Under the pieces are notes generated by a model that was not told the DNA's origin, ran no database searches, and saw only the letters and a list, made by a program, of their open reading frames with translations. A stretch of DNA of 64,000 nucleotides from Candidatus Pantoea varia (GTDB lineage: Bacteria > Pseudomonadota > Gammaproteobacteria > Enterobacterales > Enterobacteriaceae): positions 62,001-126,000 of the forward strand of contig NZ_FOVG01000003.1 in assembly GCF_900115075.1 (NCBI RefSeq). Direction: 5' to 3'. Made by a program: the position numbers and the translations under genes. Of this stretch, positions 53,013 to 61,940 are shown in pieces (positions within the stretch are counted from its first letter, which is position 1; each line of letters opens with the position of its first letter).

Positions 53013-53993
53013 TCAAAGAACGAATTCAGCAGACCATTGCGCGAGAAGTGTCTGATTAGGCTTTATGAAATGCGCCTCAGTAAACTTGCCCTGCTCGACG
53101 GCCAGTCGGCTGCGCTCTTCGCGATCGTAAACAATGCGGGTTAACGAATAATCCTGATGCTGCAGCGTGGGCTGATAGCACTGTCCGGCTGCAGAATTCG
53201 CGTTATAAATTTCAGGGCGATAGATCTTCTGGAATGTTTCCATCGTACTGATGGTGCTGATCAGCTCAAGGTTGGTGTAATCACTAAGCAGATCGCCGTG
53301 GAAATAGAAAGCCAGAGGCGCAACGCTGCCCTGCGGCATAAAGAAACGCACTTTCAGGCCCATTTTTCCGAAGTAAAAGTCAGTCAGGGAAGGGGCATCC
53401 TGCTGATATTCGATGCCCAGTACCGGATGCTGATTACCGGTGCGCACGTAGGTGTTTTTACTCGATACGCTCAGGCAGATAACCGGAGATTTACTGAAGC
53501 TCTCTTTATAGGCCGCTGAGTTCACAAAGCTTTTGAAAATGTTGCCGTGCAGCTGACCAAAATCCTCCGGCAGGCTGAATTCTGTCTGGCCTTTATTGTG
53601 CTCAGTCAGCACGACGCTGAAATCATAATCACGCACGTAGGATGAGAAGTTGTTGCCGACAATCCCTTCAATGCGCTGACCGGTTTTATGATCCACGATA
53701 TGGGTTTTTAAGATTTCAATTGCAGGGAACAACTCGTCGTTACTTTCGGGACGAAGGTTCAGCTCAGCAGAAATAATCTCAAGTTCGACAGAATAGCGAT
53801 CGCTTTTTGGATTGTCCCAGTGTGCCAGCGCATTAAAACGGTTATCGATCATCGCCAGGGCATTATGCAGATTTTCCTGACGCTTTTCGCCGCGCGCTAA
53901 ATTAGCGAAGTTAGTCGTCGCCCGCGTATTTTTCGAAGGGTTATAGTTTTCGTCGAAACGAATGCGCTTGAGGGTAAAGGCTAAGTTGTTCAT
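53013..53993 (-). CDS. mesX: MesX, DUF1852 partner of MesD
   Basis: This 326-residue cytoplasmic protein of the DUF1852 family has conserved segments TLKRIRFDENYNPSKNTRATTNFANLARG near 7-35 and the C-terminal AQWSAEF. The role of the family is established only genetically: it is required with MesD for methionine synthesis and may help generate or use the methyl donor with oxygen. No cofactor motif is obvious. First gene of the mesX-mesD operon; a consensus MetR box and nested inverted repeats lie 160-180 bases upstream. Confidence 0.9.
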   Translation of the reverse strand: MNNLAFTLKRIRFDENYNPSKNTRATTNFANLARGEKRQENLHNALAMIDNRFNALAHWDNPKSDRYSVELEIISAELNLRPESNDELFPAIEILKTHIVDHKTGQRIEGIVGNNFSSYVRDYDFSVVLTEHNKGQTEFSLPEDFGQLHGNIFKSFVNSAAYKESFSKSPVICLSVSSKNTYVRTGNQHPVLGIEYQQDAPSLTDFYFGKMGLKVRFFMPQGSVAPLAFYFHGDLLSDYTNLELISTISTMETFQKIYRPEIYNANSAAGQCYQPTLQHQDYSLTRIVYDREERSRLAVEQGKFTEAHFIKPNQTLLAQWSAEFVL

Positions 53994-54107
53994 CGCTATC
54001 GGGTATCCTGGTCGCTGATATGAAGGGTTGCTATAAGGGGTGATCCAGAGGTGCTGTCCCTTAACAAGCCTTCATATGACTCAAAGTTATTAACAATTCT
54101 TACTTTA

Positions 54108-54176
54108 TGCCTCAACACTGAGTTGAAAAAAAGTGATTAAATTTCAACGAACATGAAGGAAATTCATGTTGAGGCA
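54108..54176. promoter_or_regulatory. MetR box inside nested inverted repeats upstream of mesXD
   Basis: TGAAGGAAATTCA (54154-54166) matches the MetR consensus TGAA-N5-TTCA. It is extended to AACATGAA-N5-TTCATGTT (54150-54170). Outer arms TGCCTCAACA (54108-54117) and TGTTGAGGCA (54167-54176) form a further perfect 10-bp inverted repeat. Activation by MetR with homocysteine would fit a methionine synthase operon. Confidence 0.75.
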
Positions 54177-54274
54177 GAAAAGTGGGCGTTTTTTCATGAA
54201 GAGAGCGAGGCTTTTAACACTGGCCGTTAAATCCCTGTGTCAAAAGCCCTGCAGCAGGCGGGTTAAGCTGACCG

Positions 54275-54985
54275 CTAAATTTTATAGAAATTATCGCACA
54301 TCACTTTGCGTGCGCCTGATTTTATAGAGAGCCTGCTGGCCACCTCTTTCATCAGTTTGCCCAACCCACCGTCACACGCTGACTGCGTAAGGCGTGATGC
54401 CGGCCCGGTCAGTGCCAGCGCCGCGATCAGTTTGTCATTTTCGCCAAACACCGGAACTGAGAAGGCTGCGATATGCGGATCACGCATACCTGATGTGAAC
54501 AGCGGAAGCATAGGTGCAGTGTCAAACAGAGGTTCATTCAGACCCCAGTAGCGAAGCACCTGTCCGATGGCAGAATTATCCAGCGGCAGAAACGTGCCCG
54601 GCAGGCGCGTTTCACGCAGTCCTTCCGAAGGCTCGGCTCTGAAAAGACAGAGTCGTTGCTCGTTTTCAATCACATACCATGAGGCGCTTTCGCCCGTCGC
54701 GGTCGCCAGTGCATGAAGCTCAGGCTGAACAATACTCGCCAGATGAAAGGATTGTTCATAGAGCTTACCCAGATACAGCAATCTGGGGCCCAGAGTGTAA
54801 ACGCCATTTTCGCGGCGAATCACATAGTTCATGCGCTCAAGTGAGTTCATCAGGCGATAAACCGTCGTTTTATGGTAGCCCGAAAGCTGCGCCAGGGCGG
54901 TAAGCGTCAGCGACTCCTCGCCAGGTTTAAAACAATCCAGCAGCGCCAGCGCTTTTTCAACGGCAATTACGCCTTCATTCCCCAT
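54275..54985 (-). CDS. IclR-family transcriptional regulator
   Basis: This 236-residue protein has an N-terminal winged helix (VIAVEKALALLDCFKPGEESLTLTALAQLSGYHKTTVYRLMNSLE, split near 5-50). A C-terminal ligand-binding domain covers about 75-225. It is divergent from the RraA/dehydrogenase operon. The shared region holds the inverted operator at 55106-55142, and the same half-sites recur before the permease gene at 61941-63281. It is therefore the likely regulator of both loci. The effector is probably an organic or sugar acid handled by these genes. Confidence 0.92.
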   Translation of the reverse strand: MGNEGVIAVEKALALLDCFKPGEESLTLTALAQLSGYHKTTVYRLMNSLERMNYVIRRENGVYTLGPRLLYLGKLYEQSFHLASIVQPELHALATATGESASWYVIENEQRLCLFRAEPSEGLRETRLPGTFLPLDNSAIGQVLRYWGLNEPLFDTAPMLPLFTSGMRDPHIAAFSVPVFGENDKLIAALALTGPASRLTQSACDGGLGKLMKEVASRLSIKSGARKVMCDNFYKI

Positions 54986-55105
54986 CGGTACATCCTCCTG
55001 TGTGCAACGGCAGGCAGTTTACCGCGCAATTTGTGATTCACATCGTATTTACATCACAAATGAACGCTTAACACTGGTGCGATCGAAATTAACATCGATA
55101 TAGTA

Positions 55106-55142
55106 GTTTTATATTGTACAACATGATTGTACCTGGTAAAAC
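55106..55142. promoter_or_regulatory. Candidate IclR operator upstream of the rraA-like gene
   Basis: GTTTTATATTGTACAA (55106-55121) and TTGTACCTGGTAAAAC (55127-55142) face each other across five bases. The outer GTTTTA/TAAAAC and inner GTACAA/TTGTAC parts are perfect inverted matches. It lies 17 bases before the RraA-like ATG, and the same motif occurs twice at 63335-63370. Confidence 0.78.
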
Positions 55143-55158
55143 GACAGAGGAATGATCT

Positions 55159-55851
55159 ATGCCAAATGCAGAGAATACCTTCATCAATCGCGACATTACC
55201 CGTATCGCGTCAGAACTCGTAAAACAGGCGGCTCAGTTTCAGGCGGCAATACTTGCTGATGTGGCCGGACGCCGAGGAACGCTGCACGGCCGCATTAAAC
55301 CTGTCTCCTCCACAATGAAAGTCGCTGGCCCTGCTATCACCGTTGAAGTCCGACCGGGTGATAACCTGGCTATCCACGTTGCGCTGGCGATTGCTAAGCC
55401 AGGCGATGTGATTGTGGTTGATGGCAAAGGCGATATCAGCTGTGCGCTGATCGGTGAGATCATGACCACCCAGGCTGCCGCCTCCGGCATCGCCGGAATT
55501 ATTATTGATGGCGCGGTCCGTGACGCGGATTCACTCAGCGTTAACGGCTTCCCGGTTTTCTCTGCAGGCCTCAATCCCTGTGGCCCGACCAAGTCTGTTG
55601 CGGGTCGCGTTAACTTTCCTGTTTCTGTCGCAGGTGCGGCCATTCAGCCAGGCGACCTCGTCATTGGTGATATTGATGGCGTGGTGGTTCTGCCGCGTGA
55701 AGAGGTTCCTTCGCTCATTGAAATGGCGCAGAAAAAACTGGATTTCGAGATCGGCCGCATTGCCGCCATTCGTGATGGCGACCTTCGTGCGCCGTGGTTA
55801 GAGAAAGCTTTGCATACCGCTGGCATGCTGGCCGATGGGGAGACGCTGTAA
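55159..55851 (+). CDS. RraA-family protein (aldolase/decarboxylase-like)
   Basis: This 230-residue protein belongs to the RraA/HMG-aldolase fold. Family segments are GPAITVEVRPGDNLAIHVALA near 58-78, GDVIVVDGKGD near 86, GIAGIIIDGAVRDADSL near 113-129 (with the R-D pair used for catalysis in aldolases) and GDLVIGDIDGVVVLPRE near 171. In an operon with a hydroxyacid dehydrogenase it is more likely a metabolic 4-carboxy-4-hydroxy-2-oxoadipate-type aldolase or oxaloacetate decarboxylase than an RNase E inhibitor. Its stop overlaps the next start (TAATG). Confidence 0.88.
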   Translation: MPNAENTFINRDITRIASELVKQAAQFQAAILADVAGRRGTLHGRIKPVSSTMKVAGPAITVEVRPGDNLAIHVALAIAKPGDVIVVDGKGDISCALIGEIMTTQAAASGIAGIIIDGAVRDADSLSVNGFPVFSAGLNPCGPTKSVAGRVNFPVSVAGAAIQPGDLVIGDIDGVVVLPREEVPSLIEMAQKKLDFEIGRIAAIRDGDLRAPWLEKALHTAGMLADGETL

Positions 55852-56798
55852 TGACTTCCTCACGTCCCGTCATTCTGGTCACGGCTGGTGATTTGGCGCC
55901 GCAGGCGTTAAGTCTGCTGCATGCGTTCAACGTTGTTTATGCCGGCAAACAGCCCGACGAAGACACCCTGTTCCAGCTCTGCCAGCAGCATAATCCGGTG
56001 GCGATTATCGTTCGCTACGGAAAAATCAACGCCCGCATCATGGATGCTGCGCCTGCCCTGCGCGTGATTTCCAAACACGGCAGCGGCATCGACGTTATCG
56101 ATCAAAAGGCAGCGGCTGAACGTCATATCAGTGTGCAGTCCGCACCGGGTGCCAACGCAGCGGCCGTGGCTGAGCATACCTGGGCGCTGATTCTGGCCTG
56201 CGCTAAATCGGTGATCACGCTGGATCAGCGTATGCGTCAGGGACACTGGGACAAATCCACCCATAAGTCCGTGGAACTGGAAGGCAGAACGCTGGGTCTG
56301 GTAGGACTGGGCGCCATTGGCGGTCGCGTTGCACGTATTGGCCGGGCTTTTGGCATGAAGGTGCTCGCCTATGATCCCTTTGCCAAAACTTTTCCTGATG
56401 AGTGTGAATCTTCTTCTCTTGACGATCTACTGCAACAGGCTGATGTCATTTCGCTGCACTGCCCGCTGAACGAACAAACGCGACAGATGATTAACGCAGA
56501 AAAACTGGCCATGTTTAAAAAAGGCGCCATTCTGGTGAACACTGCACGCGGGGGTCTTATTGATGAGGATGCGCTGTTAGCGGCGCTGAATAATGGCACC
56601 GTCGCCTGGGCCGCCCTGGACAGCTTCCCTACTGAACCGCTGACGGCGCCGCATATCTGGCAGAGTGTTGAGAAGGTGATTCTGTCGCCACACATCGGCG
56701 GCGTCAGCGATAGCTCCTATGTGAAGATGGGCACGGCAGCGGTCAGTAACATTCTGAACGTGCTAGCGGAACCGCTGAAAAGTGAAAGAGCGGTATAG
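55851..56798 (+). CDS. D-2-hydroxyacid dehydrogenase
   Basis: This 315-residue NAD(P)-dependent enzyme has the Rossmann motif GLVGLGAIGGRVARIG near 145-160. The catalytic arginine is in LVNTARGGLIDE near 230, the glutamate follows about 25 residues later, and the histidine is in LSPHIGG near 280. ATG 55851 shares one base with the upstream stop codon, so translation is coupled; the longer frame inside rraA is disregarded. It probably interconverts a 2-keto and a D-2-hydroxy acid produced or used by the RraA-like protein. Confidence 0.92.
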   Translation: MTSSRPVILVTAGDLAPQALSLLHAFNVVYAGKQPDEDTLFQLCQQHNPVAIIVRYGKINARIMDAAPALRVISKHGSGIDVIDQKAAAERHISVQSAPGANAAAVAEHTWALILACAKSVITLDQRMRQGHWDKSTHKSVELEGRTLGLVGLGAIGGRVARIGRAFGMKVLAYDPFAKTFPDECESSSLDDLLQQADVISLHCPLNEQTRQMINAEKLAMFKKGAILVNTARGGLIDEDALLAALNNGTVAWAALDSFPTEPLTAPHIWQSVEKVILSPHIGGVSDSSYVKMGTAAVSNILNVLAEPLKSERAV

Positions 56799-57534
56799 AC
56801 GAGCTTGTGATTCCGGGCGTTAACATCGTCTTAAGCCGTTATGACGCGGAGTTGCGCAGTAAGGCAGCCTCGCTACAGGATATGTATGACTGCCCTACTC
56901 TTCTATACCGTCTTCGTTCTGCCCTTAATCCGATATTCCTGCTACCGTTTCCCGATAGCCAGGGCAGTATATAAAGTAGTGAGAAGCAAAAAAGATACGC
57001 TGATAAGGGATTACCAACTTTAAAGGTGTCAGGCTGAGCAGATAACGAAGGGCTGATTCCGTCACACGGGCTTTGGTATCCCGATAACCAAACCAGGTAA
57101 ATTCGTGGGCATTGCAGTCTCCTCAAACACATCTGTCATAGACGCAGGCGGTGAGTGTTTAGCGATGAAATGAACGATGATGTGGCTCGATTTGTGCGGA
57201 ATATTACAATTGGACGTGAGCTAACTGAACAGGAAATTTTGCCCCTTTACACTACAAGGGGCAATGAACAAATGAGACTTAATTGATTTTTTCCGCATTT
57301 TAATATTGTTATTGCTTGAATGCTTCTTGGACTCTATACCCGAGACTTCAAATACTACATAATCTCGCGTGGATTTCCCTGGTGTTGCATCTTTCTTAGA
57401 CCTCCTGACCCCTATGCATCTTGAGTGCTTGATCGTCAGGAACTTTTTTTATTATAGGGACTAAACGTAATAATAAAAGCTGTCCTAAAGGGCAGGGGTA
57501 ATAGTTCCGACGTGTGATTATTAAGGTTGAGTGA
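56799..57534. other. Gene-poor region upstream of luxI
   Basis: This is 736 bases without a convincing gene. The first half contains two overlapping short frames on opposite strands (about 56840-57130) without ribosome binding sites, which could be a decayed gene. The second half is AT-rich and carries the likely luxI promoter and lux box. Confidence 0.55.
57429..57497 (+). promoter_or_regulatory. luxI promoter with downstream lux box
   Basis: TTGATC (57429-57434) and TATAGG (57453-57458), spaced by 18 bases, form a plausible promoter. The 20-base element AGCTGTCCTAAAGGGCAGGG (57478-57497) matches the esa-type lux box at 14 of 20 positions. It lies 37 bases before the luxI ATG, downstream of that promoter, a position suited to repression by an EsaR-like protein. 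Confidence 0.65.
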
Positions 57535-58173
57535 ATGAATTCTGTTATTGATTTTTTTTTGCATGATTATGATGAGTTGTCGGTTGAATTAGCGACCGAA
57601 TTATATCGTCTCAGAAGGAAAACTTTTCAGGAGCGCCTTGACTGGAAAGTCGAATGTATTGACGGCATGGAAAAGGATAGATTTGACAATAAAAACACAA
57701 CGTACCTGCTGGGCATGCACGATGGGCAGTTGCTATGTGGTGCACGATTTATCGATTCTGCAGATCCGACGATGATGAGCGAAATTTTCCATCATTACTT
57801 TTCAGGTATCAATAACCTGCCGACAGACATTCCCTGTTGTGAAATCAGCCGCCTTTTTTTAGATAAAGAAAAACGCGACTCTGCAAATCTGCAGGGTTTA
57901 CCCGCCAGTAAAGCTTTATTTCTCGCAATGATTATCTTTTGCATGAAGCGAAAATATCGGGGGATGTATGCCGTGGTCAGTCGCGGCATGTATGCTATAT
58001 TTCGCCATGCGAACTGGAAAATAGACGTTATCCAGAAAGGGCTTTCTGAAAAGGGAGAAGTTATCTACTATATTTTCATGCCTGCCAGTAAAAGCATCAT
58101 TGAAGACATTATTGTCAAGGACAAAGCCAGCGACCGGCTTCGTGAGATGCTACCGCATTTACGCCATCTTTAA
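57535..58173 (+). CDS. LuxI-family acyl-homoserine-lactone synthase
   Basis: This 212-residue synthase makes an N-acyl-homoserine lactone from S-adenosylmethionine and acyl-ACP. Conserved residues are R27-x3-F31, W37, the acidic pair at D48 and D51, R71 in GARF, and E103-x-x-R106 (CCEISRLFLD). It resembles the EsaI/PagI group in length and in ELYRLRRKTFQERLDWKV. An AAGG ribosome binding site precedes the start. It converges with a luxR gene 14 bases away, the arrangement of esaI/esaR in Pantoea. The acyl chain made cannot be read. Confidence 0.94.
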   Translation: MNSVIDFFLHDYDELSVELATELYRLRRKTFQERLDWKVECIDGMEKDRFDNKNTTYLLGMHDGQLLCGARFIDSADPTMMSEIFHHYFSGINNLPTDIPCCEISRLFLDKEKRDSANLQGLPASKALFLAMIIFCMKRKYRGMYAVVSRGMYAIFRHANWKIDVIQKGLSEKGEVIYYIFMPASKSIIEDIIVKDKASDRLREMLPHLRHL

Positions 58174-58187
58174 ACAAAGCATTTGGC

Positions 58188-58931
58188 TCAGTTGTCCATT
58201 AACTGGAGTTCTGCGCCAAGTTTTACCGCATGTCTGGCATTATTAACACCGAGCTTTTTCATTACATTGCCCATGTGGAATTTAACGGTGCGTTCAGCAA
58301 TAGACAAAATAATAGAAACTTCGGCATATGTTTTCCCGGCGCTGACCCACTTAAGAATTTGTCGCTCACGCGGTGACAAAAAAACGTTCTTTTTTTGCTG
58401 GTGCTGACTATATAGATTGAGCGTCTTCTGATGCAGATTAGTAAGAAAGCTGATAAATTTTTGACGATGATTTTCAATATCATGATCAGAGTCTTTCAGA
58501 CCGATAACCGATAACAAAACCAGATTATTCAGATAGTCATGCAGAGGAAATGTCCGCCCCTGATAAATGTTATACTGAATACTTTCATTGAAAATCCGCG
58601 TCAGGTTGTAACCTTCAGACAAGATGACTTTATTCTCCCAGGAATAGTCTTCAACGCTGCGCAGACCACGAATAATAACGGGATCAATAAACTGGTATTT
58701 TCTTTCAAGATAAACATCAAACCACTCCGGATTATTATTAATAATCTGCATCTGTGAGGGGTCTTTTTTATTCATAATAGCATATGCATAGACGATACCT
58801 TTGTAGTCCTTAAATAACGCATTCAATTCATCCTGAATCAACGAATTTATCCTTTTGTCGTTGTAGTATGTATCCTGCACGTCAGTTGCTACCTTAGGGT
58901 TGAGTGGGTAAACAAGTATAATCCGCTTCAT
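58188..58931 (-). CDS. LuxR-family quorum-sensing regulator
   Basis: This 247-residue regulator has an N-terminal autoinducer-binding domain (the NPEWFDVYLERKYQFIDPVIIRGL segment near 67-90). A C-terminal LuxR helix-turn-helix covers about 183-240 (SPRERQILKWVSAGKTYAEVSIILSIAERTVKFH region). It is paired convergently with the AHL synthase. EsaR-type members with this arrangement bind DNA without signal and are released by it; that behaviour is inferred here, not shown. A symmetric inverted repeat lies 20 bases upstream of its start. Confidence 0.93.
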   Translation of the reverse strand: MKRIILVYPLNPKVATDVQDTYYNDKRINSLIQDELNALFKDYKGIVYAYAIMNKKDPSQMQIINNNPEWFDVYLERKYQFIDPVIIRGLRSVEDYSWENKVILSEGYNLTRIFNESIQYNIYQGRTFPLHDYLNNLVLLSVIGLKDSDHDIENHRQKFISFLTNLHQKTLNLYSQHQQKKNVFLSPRERQILKWVSAGKTYAEVSIILSIAERTVKFHMGNVMKKLGVNNARHAVKLGAELQLMDN

Positions 58932-58950
58932 ACGCTGTTGTGAATCGTAT

Positions 58951-58973
58951 TTTCACCCAGCTAGCGGGTGAAA
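58951..58973. promoter_or_regulatory. Perfect inverted repeat upstream of luxR
   Basis: TTTCACCC (58951-58958) and GGGTGAAA (58966-58973) are perfect 8-bp arms around AGCTAGC. It lies 19-42 bases before the luxR ATG, and its sequence is unlike a lux box. Another regulator, or a leader hairpin, is possible. Confidence 0.65.
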
Positions 58974-59355
58974 TGGATTACATCATACAGCAATATTTCG
59001 ATTTTTTCTTCTTTATAAAGATGGGGATGCGACTGGCTCACAAGATTACCCAAAGGGATCGGGATTCAGACAGAAGACTATTTTCATCGGTATCATCCAA
59101 ATATGAATTTACCGTTTCGAGTCATCGCTGGCCTAAGCGAACCAATAACAGCCTCTTTTCTTATCAAAAAATGCTTAATGAATGAATTATAAAGAATGAA
59201 TTTTGGATAATGGAAGATTGGCCACGACGTCGTGACGATCGATGACACGCATTCCGGCAATGAAGAGATTAAGGTCGGCTGTCAGCGAGCCTGTGGGCAG
59301 GCCAGCCATCGGATTCAGCTGGCCATTATTTAAAACGGGCTCATATTCGAAATGA
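58974..59355. other. Non-coding region between luxR and the MFS gene
   Basis: This is 382 bases, AT-rich in the first half, presumably with the luxR promoter. A short frame on the plus strand has no ribosome binding site. I see no terminator or RNA gene. Confidence 0.5.
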
Positions 59356-60558
59356 TCAGGTCATCGCGACCTTCACTTTTAGTCCAATAACGAGCGTGGC
59401 AAGAAACATTATGCACCCAGCGGTGATGAAAACACCTGTCACTCCGCTGAAACTAAAGAGTAAGCCTCCTAACGCAGCACCAGCAGCAATTGAAGACTGT
59501 ACTGCTGCGACTACCATTCCGCCCGCCGTTTCAGCCTGATCGGGAACGGAACGCGCTACCCAGTTTGACCACGCCACGGGCACGCCACCAAAGGCCATCC
59601 CCCATAACGCCACGAATAATATCAATCCTTTGTTTTCCAGTGGCAATAAAATCATGCTCAGTGCGGCTAAACCAACAAGTGCCGGCATCACTATCAGGGT
59701 AAGACGAAGGCTTCTTTCCATCAGCCACCCGGCCAGCAGCGTGCCGATAAAATTAGCCAGGCCGAATCCAAGCAGTATTAAAGACAAATGGTCTGAATCC
59801 AGATGAGCAATGTTTTCAAGAGCCGGACGAATGTATGTAAATAATGCATATTGACCCGTGTGCGCAATAACACATCCTGTCATTCCAATCGCAATGCCTG
59901 GGCGGCGAAGGATATCCATGACAGACGCCGTTACTAGCCTGCTGCGTGGAGCCATGCCAGGAAGCGTAAACAGCTGAAAAATGAGTGTCAGCACGCCTAC
60001 AACGGTTGCAGCGATAAATGCACTGCGCCAGCCATAATGCCCTCCTAAGTAACTCCCCAACGGAATCGAAACGACGGTGCCAACGGCGATACCGCTAAAA
60101 ATAATGGAGAGAGCACGCGGGACACTTTTTGCAGGGACCAGCCGCATAGCTACGGCTGCAGCCATACTCCAGAAGCCTCCCAGCGCGATGCCCAGCAGAA
60201 TGCGCATCACTAACAAAATTGCCAGGCTTGATGAAAATGCGACAAGCAGGTTGGAGGCAATCATAAGCACAGTAAAACCAAGTAAGACATTTCGGCGATC
60301 ATAATTACGCGTCAGGCGGGGAACTATCAGACCAGCAAACAGGGCTACCACAGCCGTTACCGTCACAGCCTGACCAGCAAGCGCTTCAGTCACACCAAGA
60401 TCGGCGGCCATGGGTGTCAACAAGCTGGCAGGAAGATACTCTGCCGTCAGCAATCCAAACACACCCATAGTCAGTGAAATAACAGCCATCCATGCGGATT
60501 CTTTGGGTTCTGAACGATTGAGACTCGCGGATACAACTTCAGTTGCTTCATTTCTCAT
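59356..60558 (-). CDS. MFS exporter, DHA1 family
   Basis: This 400-residue transporter has 12 predicted membrane segments. It has the early motif MGVFGLLTAEYLPASLLTPMA near 30-50 and the loop-2/3 motif LTRNYDRRNVLLGF near 87-100, as in YdhP/AraJ-type drug or sugar exporters. ATG 60558 is preferred; the longer frame to 60630 adds a tail that overlaps the divergent AraC gene region. Divergence from an AraC-type regulator suggests that the latter controls it. Confidence 0.88.
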   Translation of the reverse strand: MRNEATEVVSASLNRSEPKESAWMAVISLTMGVFGLLTAEYLPASLLTPMAADLGVTEALAGQAVTVTAVVALFAGLIVPRLTRNYDRRNVLLGFTVLMIASNLLVAFSSSLAILLVMRILLGIALGGFWSMAAAVAMRLVPAKSVPRALSIIFSGIAVGTVVSIPLGSYLGGHYGWRSAFIAATVVGVLTLIFQLFTLPGMAPRSRLVTASVMDILRRPGIAIGMTGCVIAHTGQYALFTYIRPALENIAHLDSDHLSLILLGFGLANFIGTLLAGWLMERSLRLTLIVMPALVGLAALSMILLPLENKGLILFVALWGMAFGGVPVAWSNWVARSVPDQAETAGGMVVAAVQSSIAAGAALGGLLFSFSGVTGVFITAGCIMFLATLVIGLKVKVAMT

Positions 60559-60663
60559 AACATACTCTTTCTGAAAAAATTTCAGTTCCAAGTCTAGAGC
60601 TGAGAAGCTGGACGATCTATGATGCCACATCCTGATTTTTTACCCGAAACTCCGGACATTTTT

Positions 60664-61641
60664 ATGAATAAACATTTTGTCCTGTCATCCGAACTCGTCA
60701 GTGAGCTGCTGCTGGAGATGCGCCTGCGTGGCGTGCAGTATCGTCGTTTACAGACTGGCTCTGAATTTGGCGTCGGCTTTAGTCACAGACCGGGACATGC
60801 CTATTTTCATTACATTGCGGTAGGTACCGCACTGCTGCGCACGAACGACGGTGCAATTCACGAACTGAAAGCCGGCAGCATGGTATTTATGCCCCAGGGT
60901 GAGGAGCATCAGCTTTTATCGGATGTTGGCTGTGCCTTTCAACATATCGACACGCTGGGCTCTGCACCTTTAGGCGAGACCGTCAGCGGCATTAATACCT
61001 GCCCCAGTTCGCATCCGACGCCCAGCACAGTTCTATTTTATGGCTGTATGGCGTTTGATCTCGGTGGAATGCAGGGCCTGGCCAAACTGATGCCGCAAGC
61101 CATAGTGGTTGAGGCAAATGAACAGATCTATCCAGGGCTGGTGCCCATTCTGGGCGCAATGAAATCTGAAATCTGTTCCGGACGCGCTGGCTTCGCAGGC
61201 ATTCTGGCACGCCTGGCAGAAGTTGCTGCTGCCATGATCGTGCGTGGATGGATAGAAAACGGCAGCGAGAATGCCGCTGGCCTCATCGCGGCGCTACGTG
61301 ATCCACGGCTTGCCCGTGCGATTCTGGCCATTCATCGCGATACGAGTCGGGAGTGGTCTGTTGCTGAGCTTGCTGCCCAGTCGCATGTGTCACGTTCTGT
61401 TTTTGCTGAACGCTTTACATCGATCATTGGCATTCCTCCCCTGCGCTATGCAAGGGAAGTGCGAATGCGCCTCGCTGGTCACTGGATCATTCATGATAAA
61501 ATCTCGATCGACACTGTCGCTTTACGTCTTGGCTATGCTTCACAGGCTGCATTCAGCAGAGCGTTTAAACGCATCAATGGATATCCGCCGGGTGCCATGC
61601 GGCAACGACCAGCCAAAAGTGATTCATCATTAACCGAATGA
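60664..61641 (+). CDS. AraC-family regulator with cupin_6 domain
   Basis: This 325-residue regulator has an N-terminal cupin_6-type sensor domain (about 1-185; GSMVFMPQGEEHQLLSD near 77-93). A C-terminal pair of helix-turn-helix motifs follows (about 220-315: SVAELAAQSHVSRSVFAERF and IDTVALRLGYASQAAFSRAFKR). It is divergent from the MFS exporter and probably activates it. An ATG at 60619 is also possible but would leave only 60 bases between the two divergent genes. Confidence 0.9.
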   Translation: MNKHFVLSSELVSELLLEMRLRGVQYRRLQTGSEFGVGFSHRPGHAYFHYIAVGTALLRTNDGAIHELKAGSMVFMPQGEEHQLLSDVGCAFQHIDTLGSAPLGETVSGINTCPSSHPTPSTVLFYGCMAFDLGGMQGLAKLMPQAIVVEANEQIYPGLVPILGAMKSEICSGRAGFAGILARLAEVAAAMIVRGWIENGSENAAGLIAALRDPRLARAILAIHRDTSREWSVAELAAQSHVSRSVFAERFTSIIGIPPLRYAREVRMRLAGHWIIHDKISIDTVALRLGYASQAAFSRAFKRINGYPPGAMRQRPAKSDSSLTE

Positions 61642-61940
61642 AATATAGGGTTATTACTGACTATATTCAGTCCTGAAGGCAGATCACAACTTAATGAGCC
61701 GAGCGTGAACGACTCTTCATCTATGAACGTCTCGCTTTTTCTCAAATGCCGGCTTCTGGGACAGAGCAACCGGGCGTCGAGGCAGAATTCGCCAGGATCA
61801 TACGATGTGAGCCATTAGCGTGATAAGTAATCTGCCAGCATCTTTACTCCAGCCGGATAAAAACGATGCTGATGATGCGGAGGAAGCGGGAAAGTCTCAC
61901 CTGCAGACACTGAGCTCAGCGCCTGCAGGCGGGGATTGCA
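61642..61940. other. Non-coding region between convergent genes
   Basis: This is 299 bases with no supported gene. A 12-base perfect palindrome CGCCTGCAGGCG lies just before the permease stop, without a T-run, so I do not call a terminator. Confidence 0.45.

Noticed and set aside
56839..57132. 97-codon minus-strand and 60-codon plus-strand frames
   Set aside because: They overlap each other, have no start signals and match nothing I recognise; at most a decayed gene.
58940..59185. 81-codon plus-strand frame near luxR
   Set aside because: It has no ribosome binding site, an odd composition and lies across the luxR promoter region.
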